This document shows positions 12,000 through 24,076 of a DNA stretch of 64,000 nucleotides, piece by piece. This DNA is from Phanerodontia chrysosporium (Eukaryota; Basidiomycota; Agaricomycetes; Polyporales; Phanerochaetaceae): contig MJGA01000050.1 in assembly GCA_001910725.1 (NCBI GenBank), forward strand, positions 53,715-117,714, written 5' to 3'. The notes under the pieces are model-generated. The model saw nothing but the letters and a program-made list of their open reading frames with translations, searched no databases and was not told the origin of the DNA. Numbering within the stretch: the stretch's first letter is position 1; each line of letters starts with the position of its first letter. The position numbers and the translations under genes were made by a program.

Positions 12000-12353
12000 T
12001 CAACTGCACACGCCAATCAGCCAGGGCTTGAGTTCTTTGAGCGTGCAATAGACACCGTAAATTTCCAGCTTTGGCTGTAAGAAGCGCGACTTGCGATCGT
12101 TCAGCATGATGGAGCCAAACCTTGCAAAGTACTGAATCCGTGGGACCTCGGGATTGCACTGCGACATTAAATAGCCGACTGCAAGGTAGGAAGTATCGGC
12201 ACCAACTACGATGACTGCCGAGGACTTGTAGTCGATCAGCCTAGGTGCATCGCAGTTGCACGTGGCCTTCTTTAAGTCATCCATCGCTGCTTGTTGTTCG
12301 GGACCCCATTCAAAAGGTACACCTTTCTGGGTAAGCTTCACCAGATGATGCAC
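12000..12353 (-). pseudogene. Element F RNase H remnant
   Basis: HHLVKLTQKGVPFEWGPEQQAAMDDLKKA leads into SSAVIVVGADTSYLAVGYLMSQ, with the RNase H Asp in VGADTS, and RFLQPKLEIYGVYCTLK with its Glu. This is the equivalent of element E's LAVDSSYIAVGF and QPKLELYGLF. Confidence 0.72.
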
Positions 12354-12459
12354 CCTCTTCGCGAAGTTACGAATCCAGATGTGAAGAATGCCAACATTGC
12401 CGAGGAATGCTCCTAGCTCAGAAAGCGTCTTGCAAGGGCCTTAGTAGTGGATGACTTAT

Positions 12460-13586
12460 ACACGATTGACCTTGGGTAGCCATCCATCGTAGGTACAACG
12501 ATAGCCGAGCACGACCGTTTCGGCTGTGATTAGAATCGACTTCTTGCCCAAGTACGTACCGCTGGCATACTTCATCTGTTGACAGACATAATTGAGCACC
12601 TTGGAAAACCTGCGATCAAACCAGAGAATACCTGGGTTCTCGGGTATACGCTCGTAGTCGCCTTTGGATGTCTCGTATCACGTTGCGGAACCTCGAACAG
12701 GGATGTCATCGATATGAAGGATGGTATATTTGGGTATCTCATCTTGCAAAATAAACATAATATCATCGTGAAATATTGGAACTGAATTCATCCAATCCAT
12801 GGGTAGCGTTGTGAGCCGAAGTAAGCCGAAGGGCGATTGGAACGTGGTAAGGTCTCGCAACGTCTCGGCAAGGGGGCGGGTATCGTAACCGATGTAGAGG
12901 TCAAGAATCCCTCCACACGCCCTTCCAGCAAAGATCTCGGTAAGGTAATCGGGAACAGGGGGAACGCCCAAGTGCTGAATGGTTACCATATTGAGTGGTT
13001 CCAGCGAATGGACGATGCGAAGGGCCTTCGTGAATTTCTTTGCAACAAGGAACCATTTCGATCGGTACGTAGCGTTTGACGGTTCATAAACACCAGCCGC
13101 GACCTTCTTCTTGATGACCTTGCAGACTTTATTGTAGATGCTCGGCGGTAGTGGAATATTTCACTCCATCCAGGGCGTATGCGGCACTACCGGAATCTTG
13201 ACCGGTGGGAAGAACTCCTCCTTGAAGCGTTCTCGCTCGGAGTTGTCCCAGGCAAAGGTGTCTTGGTGGAGGGTCATGAAATGGTGCACGAGCTTACACT
13301 CCTCAGGCAGGAGAAAACCGCCGCTGTGTAACGCGTCGGTATTGCACATGCGCTCAGCCGAATATCTCCCTGTCAGTGCGAAGTCAGGGATCTTTGCATA
13401 GTCGATCTCCGACAAGTCTGTGAGTGCGTCAGGCATTGGATGGCGCACTATACGATACTGGGAGGGCAACTGCGTTTTGACCAGGTGCGTCTTGAGATGC
13501 AGGGGTTTGTATTTTTTCTTGGCTGCAAAGGTTGCATGAAGCGAGCTGGGATTATCGCCAAGAGTCGCTAGGGCAGCATCGGACAA
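12460..13586 (-). pseudogene. Element F reverse transcriptase remnant
   Basis: The upstream block 13161-13586 holds HHFMTLHQDTFAWDNSERERFKEE and PVVPHTPW, the conserved lead-in to RT also seen in E. The RT palm is at 12678-12989: ILDLYIGYDTRPL, FGLLRLTTLP and TILHIDDIPVRG, so the Y/FxDD box reads HIDD. Further stops and frame changes reach about 12430. Confidence 0.72.
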
Positions 13587-13813
13587 CTTGAACAGGTCAT
13601 CAGAGAGTGGAAGTATAGCTAGATAATGAGAGGCATCTACGGCTGGGTCTTCATCTACAGGAGTATTAATGATAGAAAGAAAACTTGCAACTGCAGCTCA
13701 TTCTTCTTCACGGTTGTCTTCTTCGGCTGATTTGTTTTGTGTATCGCCGACATTTTTAGGACCTCCTTGAGGTGCGCTCGAATCCTCAGCCACTAAAAAC
13801 CCTACTTTGGCAT

Positions 13814-14216
13814 TCAGAATCGGGGCTTGCCTCGCAGAAAAGTTGGCACCATTATGACGACACCGCTGTTTGGGCAATGCATCTCAAGGGTTTGGTCCTC
13901 GTTACAGTAGCTGCGAATGACCGACTCAGTGAGTATGTCTAGGGGTTGACCGAGGAGGATATCATATGCCGCCTCGCGAATAACATGGACTTGTAGGTAA
14001 AGGGTGAGATCGCCGATGTGGAACGGCACGTCGCGAGCGAGACCGAGCGAGTGGTTGAGGTTCCCGTTCACGCTCTGCATGTGCAGAAGAATTGACGGGT
14101 CGTATGCAAGGCCAAGGGTATGACAGACGACCTCCGACATTGAAACCACTTGGCAACCGCCATCGATAATGCACTCTACCTCCTTTCGGTTCGCTACGAC
14201 TGCGTGGATTGCTCAC
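13814..14216 (-). pseudogene. Element F protease region
   Basis: The frame reads CIIDGGCQVVSMSEVVCHTLGL then YDILLGQPLDIL, an aspartic protease fold with D-G-G in place of D-S/T-G and the late LLG motif preserved. Only about 230 nt separate it from the RT lead-in. That short spacing matters when compared with element E, where the same two modules are about 6 kb apart. Confidence 0.62.
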
Positions 14217-16015
14217 AAGGTATGCAATTTGCGAGTGACCGTTAGGGGCCTCGAAGTCTCACCTGGTCCAAGGCGCCGTAGATACGCCTCGTAGGGATTG
14301 GGAACTCGGATGACGCCACGTGGTAGGCCTTGTTGCGATTCCTGCCAAAGTAGCTCGCACACTGAGGGCAATGCAGGGGACCCATCTCCCTCGTTGACCG
14401 AATCAAGGAACGTCGCTGTCTCAGTGGCTTTCTCAGTAGCGACTTGCTTCGGGGCGATCTGAGCACGAAGGCGGTCGCGCAGCAGCTGTGAGATCGCTAG
14501 TAGGTCTTCCGGCATGATCTGTACAGTCAGCGACTTCAGGACTTGCGAGAGCACTTTATTGGCAGTGGCAGGATTCTCGATTGGGGTGACTGTACAGTAT
14601 GCAAGCTCTTTCAGCGTCGCCTTTCTTCAGAGGTGGAGGCAGTGCGCCAACGTTTTGCTCTGCCGGTGGTGCATAGGTCACGTCCCGAACCTGCACAAAT
14701 GGATGTTCGGAGACTTGTACTACAGCTGTTGGCAGTGTTAATTCAGCAGGTCGGGGTTGCTCTACTCGGGCTGACTCGGATGTCCTTTTGTCGGTCGCAG
14801 GTTCAGCACGATTGGTCGTGATAGGTCCAGCATGATTGCAAGGGCTACGGCGGATACCTCCAGGGGCGAGTCGTCCATTGCAAATCGCGAAGATCTCGTG
14901 CTCCAACTTCACGGTACGCTCCTGGTCGTCAGTCGAGAGCATATAAGCCGAGACATGAATAGGCCCCGACAGCACGCTAAGCGAGTCGACAATTGAGTAT
15001 AACATTGATCCCGTAGGTTGAGACGTAGCCACCGATTGCGAGTACGAGAGCGAACCAACTGCGACGGTGTTTGGGTTCTGGCAATGCCACTCCTGGATAC
15101 GGTCGTGCATACATCACCCCTCTAGCGACCGAGGCAGAAACACACCACTCAGTAAAACAATGTGGTTTTCGGTGTTACATTTGATGAGCCCTTTGTGGAT
15201 GTCTTCTTTCGCTGCCAGACAGGCACTTATGCAATGCCCCATCTGCGCGCAGTAGTGGCAGTCAAGGCCCGTGGACACTTTCGAGCACTGTACCAAAGAC
15301 CAAGGGGCTGAGCCCGAGGGTGCCGCCGAGGTACTGCGTTTTTGTGCTCGCGTGAAGACTCGGGTGAGCAGATCCACAAGTTCTTCTTCAGTCTTGACCG
15401 TAGTGTCTACGTGTGAGGGTATTGGCACCAAAGAGATCAAGGGGGTTGCTGCGGTGCTGTACAAAAGGTGGTTGACTGCCTCGTTATACTGCTCCATTGA
15501 GTACCCGTCTGCTGGATGAATGTCCGGAAATTTGATCAGCAGGCAAGTGTCAACTTGGGCTTTGAAGTCCCCCTCAAAAACTTGGACGAGAATGCGGTCG
15601 CGTTCGTGCACCGAAAGCTTCTGCTGCTTGATCAGCCACTGCGTGGTGGTGCAGAACTCGCAGTAGAAATCCGACCAGTCACTGATAGTTTTGAAGTCGA
15701 GGGGCCTTCGATCATTGACAAGTTTTTTCAAGTTGTGAACGTGTGAACTTGCATGAGTCGTTGGCCCCAGGATACAGCTTTAGGACTTCTGCCTTCTACG
15801 CCTGCCGAATAAGTCCCAGTCGCATACTGATTGAGTTCCTGCCAAGCGTCGGCTTCGCAGAATAAAACATAGCAGAGGGCGCTCTTCTTCTTTGTTTCGT
15901 CGTTGACAATGTTGGCACGGTGAAGGTATTCCTCGAGGTTGTTGAAGAACTGAATGAAAGATTGAGGCTCTCTTGGGTCGAACTTGGGTGCCGCTTGTTT
16001 GCCCTTAAAAGGCAT
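14213..16015 (-). pseudogene. Element F gag and gag-pol linker
   Basis: 15728-16015 carries KFDPREPQSFIQFFNNLEEYLHRANI, and 15114-15731 carries SDWSDFYCEFCTTTQWLIKQQ and a zinc-knuckle-like CHYCAQMGHCISAC (C-x2-C-x4-H-x4-C, near 15240). Frames then continue through 14556-15110 and 14213-14554 (LKSLTVQIMPEDLLAIS), the pre-protease linker also found in E as TPVTMAVGELLAVS. Several frame shifts. Confidence 0.6.
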
Positions 16016-16019
16016 TTGG

Positions 16020-17460
16020 AACCCATGTTGTGCTATGGCTGGACCAAAATGTACTGAGGATAATGGTGGCGGATTGGAAGGATTTGGTGGTAGGTTCGGC
16101 GGGTTTGCGGGGAGATGTGGGTGGTTGTTATGAGGGATATCAGGAGCTGCTGGTTTGGCAGGCGTGTTATATTGTGGTGAATTCTGTGGGTTTACTGGCG
16201 GTTACTGGTCACCACCTCTAAGGTTTTCGGTGGGCTCGCGTTTGCGCAGATGTGCTAGAATTTTGGTCTCGGACTTAGCGTCACTATCTCCAGGGTTGTT
16301 GGGAACGTATCTGATGTCAAAGGCTCAAGGGAAGACTTTTCGCTGTAGGCGAGAAACAGACTCGGACACTGCTCGGGGTCCGCTCACTGGTGTCATACTG
16401 GACTTGCATTTCCTGTAGAGAACTTTGTTGGAATTGTCTTTTTGCTCGGAAATTGGACGACTGCTGTTCCCGGTGATTCGAGGCTTTGGTTGCTTCGGAA
16501 TTTTGACGTAGGCCTCACTGGGGCAGCCAAAATGATGCGCTTGTGCGACTGGGCCAAAAAGGGAAAGAAGACCGGTTCTAGAACACTCACACTTACACCG
16601 GCACATACTGGTGTGCGCGCTGGTGCCAACAGGGAGTAGTATGGAGTAGTAGGGACCCGAGAGAGAGTGTGTGTGTGAGTGAGTGAGAGTGAGAGTGAGA
16701 GTGAGAATGAGAGTGAGAGTGAACGGGGGACAGGATGGGATTCGGCCGAGGGCGCACGAGCAGTCGGAGTAGAAGCGAGCGCGACTACAGAGACCGAAGC
16801 GACCGAATGTACCTAGAGTAGAAGGAATAGAGTCGTTAGTAACACTAAATGCGAGCCGCGGGCAGCGGGCAAGTAGGTGGTAGGAGGCAAGAAGGGGGAG
16901 GGAACTGTGCGAAGGGAAAGCTGAGACTCGTGAAGTAACTCGCTCGGCTTGGGGTTCAAACAGAGTGGAGTGGCACAGGAACGAGTTTGCAGGCGGGTTC
17001 GTGAGACACAGTAAGTTGCAGGAATAAGTTCGTAGACACGTGGGAGATGCTTAAGGCGAAAGGGGGAACTTATTCGATGCTGTCTACGATAGGAAAGGTA
17101 TTTTATACTACTCTACTCAGCCATCCTATGTCAGAACTATACAGAACCATGTTTCTACACCCTCCGATGGCAGTGAAACCACTTAACGAGACTTGTGAGG
17201 CGTCAGCAATGATACCGCGAGGACTGCAGGAGGGTCGCAGCGGTCAGCGAGGTCTGGTGTGCAGGCGAATACTTGGGCCAAGCAGGTGCTGCTCGGGCAC
17301 GATGTGGGACACATGTGGTGAGGCGCTCGGCAGAGGTTCGGCATTGGGTGCGTAACTTGGAGTGCTGACGTATTGGCTGCAACGCGTTCGGGAGGACTGG
17401 GGCGAGCACATGGTGTGACCGTCTAGGCTTTGGCTTTATCGGCTGATGATGTGAAGCGCG
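16020..17460. other. Element F 5' region, no supported gene
   Basis: Small minus-strand frames (16325-16629) show no recognisable domain. 16640-17460 is probably leader or 5' LTR of F, but I could not find a matching partner at its 3' end. The junction with the truncated LINE lies between about 17410 and 17467. Confidence 0.35.
16663..16723. repeat. GA/GT-rich microsatellite
   Basis: Imperfect run of GAGTGAGA, GTGTGTGT and GAGAGT units. Simple sequence, no gene. Confidence 0.85.
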
Positions 17461-17466
17461 GGAGAC

Positions 17467-19365
17467 ATGAGTTCTTATATGTCAGTGGGTGCAGCGGCGC
17501 GCAGGGTGCATCAGTGCAACATGTACTATCGACTGGGACAGCCAGGGGACACTAACCCAGCCACTGGATCCCAATGCTACACGACACGCTCAGACAATAT
17601 AAACGACATGACGAGGGCCTACCACGATGGCCTCCAGCACGACCACTTGAATGTTGACCTGCAAAAGTACGAAGACACGATCCAGGCCTCGATCGAGGCG
17701 ATCTCATCACCTCTGCCAGAGCAATGGCAGAGCGGCCTGAATGTGGCCGTAACCGAACACGACGTTGCGGCAGCCATTAAGGGAGCGGCATCAGTTTTCG
17801 CCCCAAGAGTGGACAGACTACCGTACGAGTTGTGGAAGACCATCCATGAGCGGTACCAACAAACCAGGCAGTCACGGACACCCTTTGCAAACATTGCCCG
17901 CACCCTGAGCATTGTCTTTAATGACATTGAGCTCTTTGGAGTAGACCCATCCTACAGGTTCCCAGATGGCTGGCTGTGCCCAATATACAAGGAGGGGGAC
18001 TCGACACTCATGTTTAACTACCACCCGATCATCCTCGTTAACACTGACTACAAGATTTTCACCAAGACCTATGCAATGAAACTTACTGACATGGCAGCCA
18101 CAATGATTCACAAGAACTATGCAGGGTTCGTTCCCAAGTGGAGCATATTTGACCAGGTATGCCTGGCGAGACTCATGCTCCAGTTTGCGGAGGCAACGAA
18201 GTAGAACAGCACAATCGTAGCCCTGGACCAGGAAAAAGCCTATGACAGGATAGAACACGACTATCTCTGGTGCATCCTCGATGCCTTCCATATTCCAGAG
18301 GCCTTCACCTGGTGTCAGATCTTGGGTGTTTACCGTTCTGATATAGTAGGGCACATCAGCGCCACCAAGCCTCAGCGTTCTGCATATGGACACCTCTCTC
18401 GTAGCACTGTAGTACATGCATCAGCACCTTGATTGTATGGCCATTATGCTCACAAATATGCAGTAGAATTATTCATCATCTTGTAAAGTTAATGATTGTG
18501 TGTTCTGGTCCAGTCAACCCACTTACATACAGTAGTCTCAGACATATATATATATATCGGCACTGTAAAATCAGAATGAACTAGTTCAGAGTACATTCTT
18601 CACACCCAGACCATCCGATCCCTCTACGAATCTGCCAGCACTGTGGCAATTATCAACGGAGTCACGAGCGAACCGTACTGCATTACGTGGGGCGTGCACC
18701 AGGACGACCCCCTCTCCTGCCTCCTCTTTGATCTAGCCGTTGAACCATTGGCCTGCATGCTACGCGCCTCCTCGCTACGAGGCTTTCAAGTCCCCGGCCT
18801 CCATGACCGCATTCTAGTCTCCCTCTTTGCAGATGACACCACGGCTTTTCTCTCCGAGGATAACGACTTCCAAATCCTCTGCGACATTCTAGACCAATGG
18901 TGCGCAGCCTCTGGCATGAGGTTCAATACCACTAAAACAATCGTGATCCCCATCGAGTCCCCCAACTACAGGGCAGCGTTCATACACACCAGATGTCTGC
19001 ACCCTGGGTCTGACCCAGAGGCGAGGGTGCTGGAAGGGATGCACGTCGCCCTTGACGGGGTCACAACAAGGATCTTGGGGGCATGGCTCGAAAACGCCCT
19101 GACAGACTCCTTGCCACTGCCCTGGGTGGTGACAATCTCCAAGGTCACAGCGGCCCTGGAATGCTGGAGACGATGCCGGCCAACCCTGAATGGCAAACAG
19201 CTCATAGTCCAATTCATCGTGGGCGGCATGACCCAGTACTTAGCCAAAGTCCAGGGAATGCCTAGCTTGGTTGAGTGCGAGTTCATAAAGATTATCTGGA
19301 ACTTCATGTGGGACAATGCGAAGGTGCCCCCGGTGAGTCTGGTGACGCTCTACGGCCCTGTTTAA
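17467..19365 (+). pseudogene. LINE reverse transcriptase
   Basis: The first 246 codons are open and carry YRFPDGWLCPIYKEGD, NYHPIILVNTDYKIFTK and AGFVPKWSIFDQV. A TAG at 18202-18204 is followed in frame by IVALDQEKAYDRIEHDYLW (RT motif A). The 287-bp insert interrupts the frame after WCQ, and motifs B and C follow: VHQDDPLSCLLFDLA and LFADDTTAFL (catalytic FADD, ~18823). The Q-G motif reads H-Q-D-D where most LINEs have R-Q-G-D. Ends at a TAA in frame at 19363-19365. Confidence 0.85.
18320..18606. repeat. 287-bp repeat G, copy 1, inserted in LINE RT
   Basis: Interrupts the RT frame between WCQ and TIRSLYESAS, with CAGA at 18316-18319 and again at 18607-18610. A second diverged copy stands at 23794-24076. 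Read on the minus strand it begins TGTGAAGAATGTACTC and has a TATATATATA box, so it may be a solo LTR, but the other end lacks a clear CA and the type is unsettled. Confidence 0.65.
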
Positions 19366-20703
19366 CATGGGGGACTCAAACTCCTAGACCTGAAGTGTCG
19401 AAACGAAGCAATCGAGCTGACCTGACTCCGCTCTTACCTCGACCTCACGCCCTCATGTCCGGCCTGGGCATCCCTGGCCAATGAACTCATTGTGAGGATT
19501 TCCCTAGTCGCGGACTCGCATATCCAGAAGATCAACCACCTCAACCTCTTCTTACAATCCTGGGATATAAATATAGCTCGGAAGTCACCCCTACCCAAGG
19601 ACCTCCGCACAATGATCACCGTCAACTGCAAGTACCGCGTAGACCTCGCCATCCCGTGCCTCTCCCACACACTCAAACGCCAGCTGCCCCTCTGATACTA
19701 CATCGGGGCGAATAAACACCTGCGGCGAGTGGGAGATACGGCATGTAGCACATGTCTACGGGAGAAGCATCAGATCAAAACAGTAGGCGATGTCCTGACT
19801 GCACTCCACCGCGCGAGGACCCCAGACTCCGGTTATCTTGCCCACCCAGACTGCGACTATACAGAGTGCACCACTGACCATGTCAACAGGTGCGGAGCCT
19901 CGGCGAACTGCTACGAAACAGCCCGCTGGCTAGTGCAGGACCTCCACCCAAAATGGCACCCATACCACCATGTATATATAGACAGGTTGTCCCTCACTCG
20001 CCACTGGAAGACGGCCAACCTCGTGGCATGAGCACGAAACAACCCCATCCTTCTCGACCCCAGCGTCACTGACACCGGTGACCTGAACCACCTAGTGCAA
20101 GTATTCACAACTCCAGGTGCCACCCTAGCCAAGCCAGCATTCAGAGGTCCCCATGCCCCTCACCCAACCGCCTGACCTGTGACTGCATACACGGACGGAT
20201 CATACCTCAACAACGACGATGCGGACACCTTCGCCGGTTGTTTGGAAGTTTGGTTCGGTCCGGGGGATGGGACAAACATCTCTGCCTGAATACCCGGCCT
20301 GCTACAGTTCAACCAGGTGAGCGAAATCCTGGCAGTACATACTGCCACAACGTCCATTTCCCCCTTCGTGCCTCTCTGAATCAAGAGTGACTCTAAGTAT
20401 GTAGTGAATGGGCTCACTGTTCATTTGCATCGCTGGGAGGACCGGGGGTGGCTGGGAGTCACGAACGTGGATGCCTTCCAATTGACAGTGTCTGCTCTGC
20501 GGAAACGCACGGCCACGACGAAGATCCAATGGGTAAAGGGTCACGCCAGCGAAGTTGGGAATAAGGGGGCCGATAAGCTCGCCAGCCACAGTGCTATCCA
20601 ACTGCTACTGCTAAACCAGGATGCCTGCCGCGATGACCGATTCACTCCCAGTGGGGTCAAGCTGGCGACACTCACCCAGGCGATCGCGTACGCGGGGGCC
20701 TGA
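19366..20703 (+). pseudogene. LINE C-terminal region with RNase H
   Basis: After several stops the frame reads GDTACSTCLREKHQ, then an RNase H domain: AYTDGSYLNNDDADTFAG (first Asp, ~20190), a Glu in QVSEILAVHTA (~20325), IKSDSKYVVNG (~20390), and WVKGHASEVGNKGADKLAS (His and final Asp, ~20530). RNase H removes the RNA strand during second-strand synthesis. At least five stops lie between 19366 and 20400. Confidence 0.78.
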
Positions 20704-21484
20704 GTGCACTACCCCATGGTATCATGACTGGCAACCACACATAACCTGGTGCTGATTGTCCCAGTAATGTACAGGAACATCATCCTGGGCCTGCTGACCC
20801 CAGCAAGGATTTGGCACTTGCTCAGGAAGTCAGAGCTGCGGCGAAACATCCGCGATTTCCTCTGGAAGGCGATCCACAGTGTCCACCAGATTGGGCCGTA
20901 CTGGTCCCACATCCCCAGGTTTGAACACCGCGGATCTGTGCAATATGCCCAGGGGAGCCTACGGAGACGCTGCGCCACATCCTCTTTAAATGCACTGCCC
21001 AGAATGAGAGATGAACTGGTCTTTCTGCCAGGAGGCCTAGGGCAGACGACACAAAATGTGGCCGAACCTGGATGTCCCGACACTCCTGGGTTATGCCCTC
21101 GCCAATTTCTGCCTCCCTGACAGCTCACCAGTGGCAGGCCTCTCCCGCCTATATATGATCCTAGTCTCTGAGACTGCCTACGTAATATGATATATGTGAT
21201 GCACTAGACAAATCGAGCACGTGGATGACGCATCCCTAATCACTATCCCGGAAGTGAGGAACAGATGGGTTGTGTGTATAGAAGGTCGCCTCTGACTGGA
21301 AGTCGCAGTAACACATCCCAAGTATGGCCAGAAAGTGCTCGATGCACGGATCGTGGAGGCAACCTGGCGTGGGCTCTTTGCAAACAAACATGACATTCCA
21401 GAGAATTGAGTCTCTACATCTGGGCTTTTAGTGGGTATCGCACCCCCGGAACTATCACAACATGACATGGCTAGCTGAGATCAG
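20704..21484 (+). pseudogene. LINE C-terminal tail, broken
   Basis: Fragmentary frames (such as IWHLLRKSELRRNIRDFLWKA at 20800-20870) fit the zf-RVT-like tail that follows RNase H in some fungal LINEs. No continuous frame remains. Ends at the target duplication of the solo LTR-C. Confidence 0.5.
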
Positions 21485-22162
21485 TGTTACAGATGTAACG
21501 GCGCAGCCCTATTTTTCGCCGATTTTTGGCTATTTTCCTCGATTAATCCAACGGGTGAGCAGCCCTCGCGCCGTCTGGAGTCCTAGCCACCCACACTCAG
21601 CACCTGGCCACTCAACGCCAGTGCCCTGATGGCGCATTACCCTAGACGCCAGCGCATCCCGCTGCGCGCTCAGACACTGCCCAGATCACCGGTCTGCTCT
21701 GCAACCGGTCCCCCGGATCGCCGAGGAGGTACTGTCATCCCTGATGACTCTCTTCGCCGAGACACGCCGAGCTGATCAAGCCTGATAACACAGCCTCGGA
21801 CACTGCCAGCTGACACAGCCTCGTGACATAGCCCCCGCACAACCTTGTCGCGCAGTCCGCGTCGCAGCCTTGCTGGCTATGCCAAGCACTGCCCATCAGC
21901 TTAGATAATCGTATAGCCTGCCCTAAAGACTCTGTAGTATATAAGGGTAGCACTTCTTGCTCCTGTCCGTCATCTCGACCTCTTGGTCAATACCGACAGA
22001 TAAACCCCAGCTTGTATAGTAGAATAGTCTGCTAATGTTAACTTGGTCAATACGGACAGTTGCACAAACCGTTCGTCGCCGCGTGACCTGCTCCGCTGCG
22101 CCATCTCGTTGACCTCCCCATTCGTGCTCCCTCATGTAGCGTTGAGCCCTCACTCCGTGACA
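21485..22162 (+). repeat. Solo LTR of family C in LINE 3' region
   Basis: Begins TGTTACAGATGTAACGG and ends CACTCCGTGACA, bounded by a perfect ATCAG duplication (21480-21484 and 22163-22167). The donor of the intron-like unit reads ATAAACC instead of GTAAGCC, so this copy could not splice there. Confidence 0.9.
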
Positions 22163-22445
22163 ATCAGGATGCCAGGAAGCCCCACACTGTCTGCCACACT
22201 CGGCATTCATGCGGTTGCGCATTTTAGCCCTTTGGGTGATGCATCGGGGTGGGACTCCCCATTCCATGCGGAATGAATTGAAAGTACTCATGCGGCAGCT
22301 ATGGCAATTTTGTCTATCTCAGTAGTTTTGCTATGAGCAGTCACGTGTAGTACTGTAGTGGGGCTCAGCCTTTGCCAGTTGTCTGCCGTCTGCAATCGCA
22401 TCCTTCAAAAAAAAGAAGAAAAAAGAATAATAATAATAATAATTA
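22163..22445 (+). other. LINE 3' UTR and A-rich tail
   Basis: Non-coding 3' end of the LINE after the solo LTR, ending in the A-rich run from about 22406. No gene. Confidence 0.65.
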
Positions 22446-23043
22446 ACTTATTTCCCTTTCAATAATTTTGCTCAATTATAGAAGTAATCCATTAAGAAGC
22501 TATAACAATTCAACTAGCACAAGTCCTCAGAGTAACCCCAATGCCACTATGAAAGATGTCACTTCAAGCATGAGGACATGCCTCACCTATGCTATGGATA
22601 TTGTTTGCACCCACATGATCGACTTCCGAAGAAGACTTTATTACTCTCTTAGAGACTGCGGGTGAATAGAATAGGACATCTCAAAGTAGTTCAAGCAGTG
22701 CTTGAATGTGGAGAAAAGGGTAATGTTATGGTGGACATGATGGTGGTGACTTAATTTCCTTTTTTGGACTTAAACTGCCTTTTTCCGCATTTTTGCATTT
22801 TCTCTTCTGTAGCACATGGTGCATACTCACTACACATAGAACTCAACTTTTTATTTGTCTTTCTTGTTGTTTCTTTAACTAGTAGACTAGTTGCTAGATT
22901 AGAGGAAGGCAGTATTATATAGAAACCTCACCTGTACTGTAGAACTTCAACTTGACCTCCTTTGTTTACCATGTTCTATCTCTAAGTTGGCACACAGTCC
23001 AGCTGGGGTTAGATGAGAGATAGAACTCAATAAACAAAGGAGG
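22446..23043. other. AT-rich old sequence with a long palindrome
   Basis: No supported gene. Its right end is a strong inverted repeat: the arm CCTCCTTTGTTTA at 22956 pairs with TAAACAAAGGAGG ending at 23043, and the match extends through GTTCTATCTCT / AGAGATAGAAC, giving ~28-bp arms around a ~30-nt loop. It may be the end of an old transposable element. Confidence 0.5.
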
Positions 23044-23738
23044 TGTCACACATGTAATGGTGTAGTCTTATTTTTCTCCGTATTTTCGGCTATTTTCTTC
23101 AATTAATCCAATGAGTGAGCAGCCCTTCCATTGTCTGGAGTCCTAACTGCCCACACTTAGCATCTGGCCACTCAGTGCTAGCATGTTGTTGGTACATCAC
23201 CTCTGGATGTCAGCATATTCTACTGTGTACTCCAACACTGCCTAAATCATCAGCTTGCTCTGCAACTGGTTCCTTGAGTGGCTGAGGAGGCACTGTCATC
23301 TCTGCTGACTCTTCTCACTGAGACACTCTGAGCTGATCAGCCTAATAACAAAACCTCGACCTAATGCAACCTCGGAACATAGCCACCTGACAAAGCCTTA
23401 TAATACAGCCCTAGTACAGTTCTGCTTTACAGTTCATGTCACAACCTTATCAGTTATACTGAGCACTGTCCATCAGCTTATGTAACTGTACAGCTTGCTC
23501 TAAAGTACTACAGTATATAAGAGTAGCCCTCCTCACTTCTGTCCATTATCCCGACCTCTTAGTCAATACAGATCGGAAAGCCCTCATTTGTATAGTAGTT
23601 ATAATATCAATAATATCTTGGTCAATACTGACAACTGCACAAGTTTTTTCATTATTGTGTGAATCACTCCACTGCGCCTTATTATTGACCTTTCCATTTG
23701 CCCTTCCTTGAAGAGTGTTGAGCCTTCGCTCTGCTACA
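23044..23738 (+). repeat. Degraded solo LTR of family C
   Basis: Full-length LTR-C (TGTCACACATGTAATGG... to TCTGCTACA) with very many C-to-T and G-to-A differences from the other copies and almost all CpG sites lost. Flanks are GGAGG on the left and AAAGA on the right; if these were one duplication, the differences are three G-to-A. This is the oldest-looking LTR-C here. Confidence 0.85.
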
Positions 23739-23793
23739 AAAGATCAAATTGGGGTTCTGCAGTACAAGCAAGGACTATATACTACTTATTAGA

Positions 23794-24076
23794 TCTTGGA
23801 CATTTACTGTCCTGATATAGTATGGCACATCAGCACCACCAAGCTTCCGTGTTCCGTATATAGACATCTCTCTTGTAAAACTGTAGTATATACACCAACA
23901 CCTCAAATATTTGGCCATTATACTCACTAATATGTATTAATATTATTTATCCTCGTGTAAAGATGATGACTGTGTATTTTGGTCCAATAAACCTACTTAC
24001 ATACAGTAATCCTAGACATGTATATATACTGGCTCTGTAACACCAGGATAAACCAGTTTATAGTATATTCTTCACA
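23794..24076. repeat. 283-bp repeat G, copy 2
   Basis: Aligns end to end with 18320-18606 (TCTTGG... CTGATATAGTA ... TTCTTCACA), strongly diverged. Contains AATAAA near 23990. Confidence 0.65.

Larger units (their letters stand above)
9962..17460 (-). mobile_element. Decayed Ty3/gypsy element F, minus strand
   Basis: Read on the minus strand, remnants occur in the order gag (16015-15114), protease (14216-13814), RT (13586-12460), RNase H (12353-12000) and integrase (11334-10365). It is related to element E at the right of the window: both RT blocks read LLR(I/L)T(S/T)LP and FILQ(D/H)EIP, and both integrase tails read LVLIRNT.IEKSL. No LTR pair could be delimited. Element A appears to have inserted at its 3' end and the LINE to abut its 5' end. 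Frames are broken many times. Confidence 0.7.
17467..22445 (+). mobile_element. LINE (non-LTR retrotransposon), 5'-truncated, Tad1/I-like
   Basis: RT (17467-19365) is followed by a linker and an RNase H (about 20180-20600), then a long 3' region. It ends in an A-rich tail, AAAAAAAAGAAGAAAAAAG followed by an AAT/TAA run (about 22406-22445), as expected after target-primed reverse transcription. There is no endonuclease or ORF1 upstream, so the copy is truncated at its 5' end. A 287-bp repeat (18320-18606) and a solo LTR-C (21485-22162) were inserted later. Many stops. Confidence 0.82.

Noticed and set aside
16663..16723. Regulatory array
   Set aside because: Plain GA/GT microsatellite.
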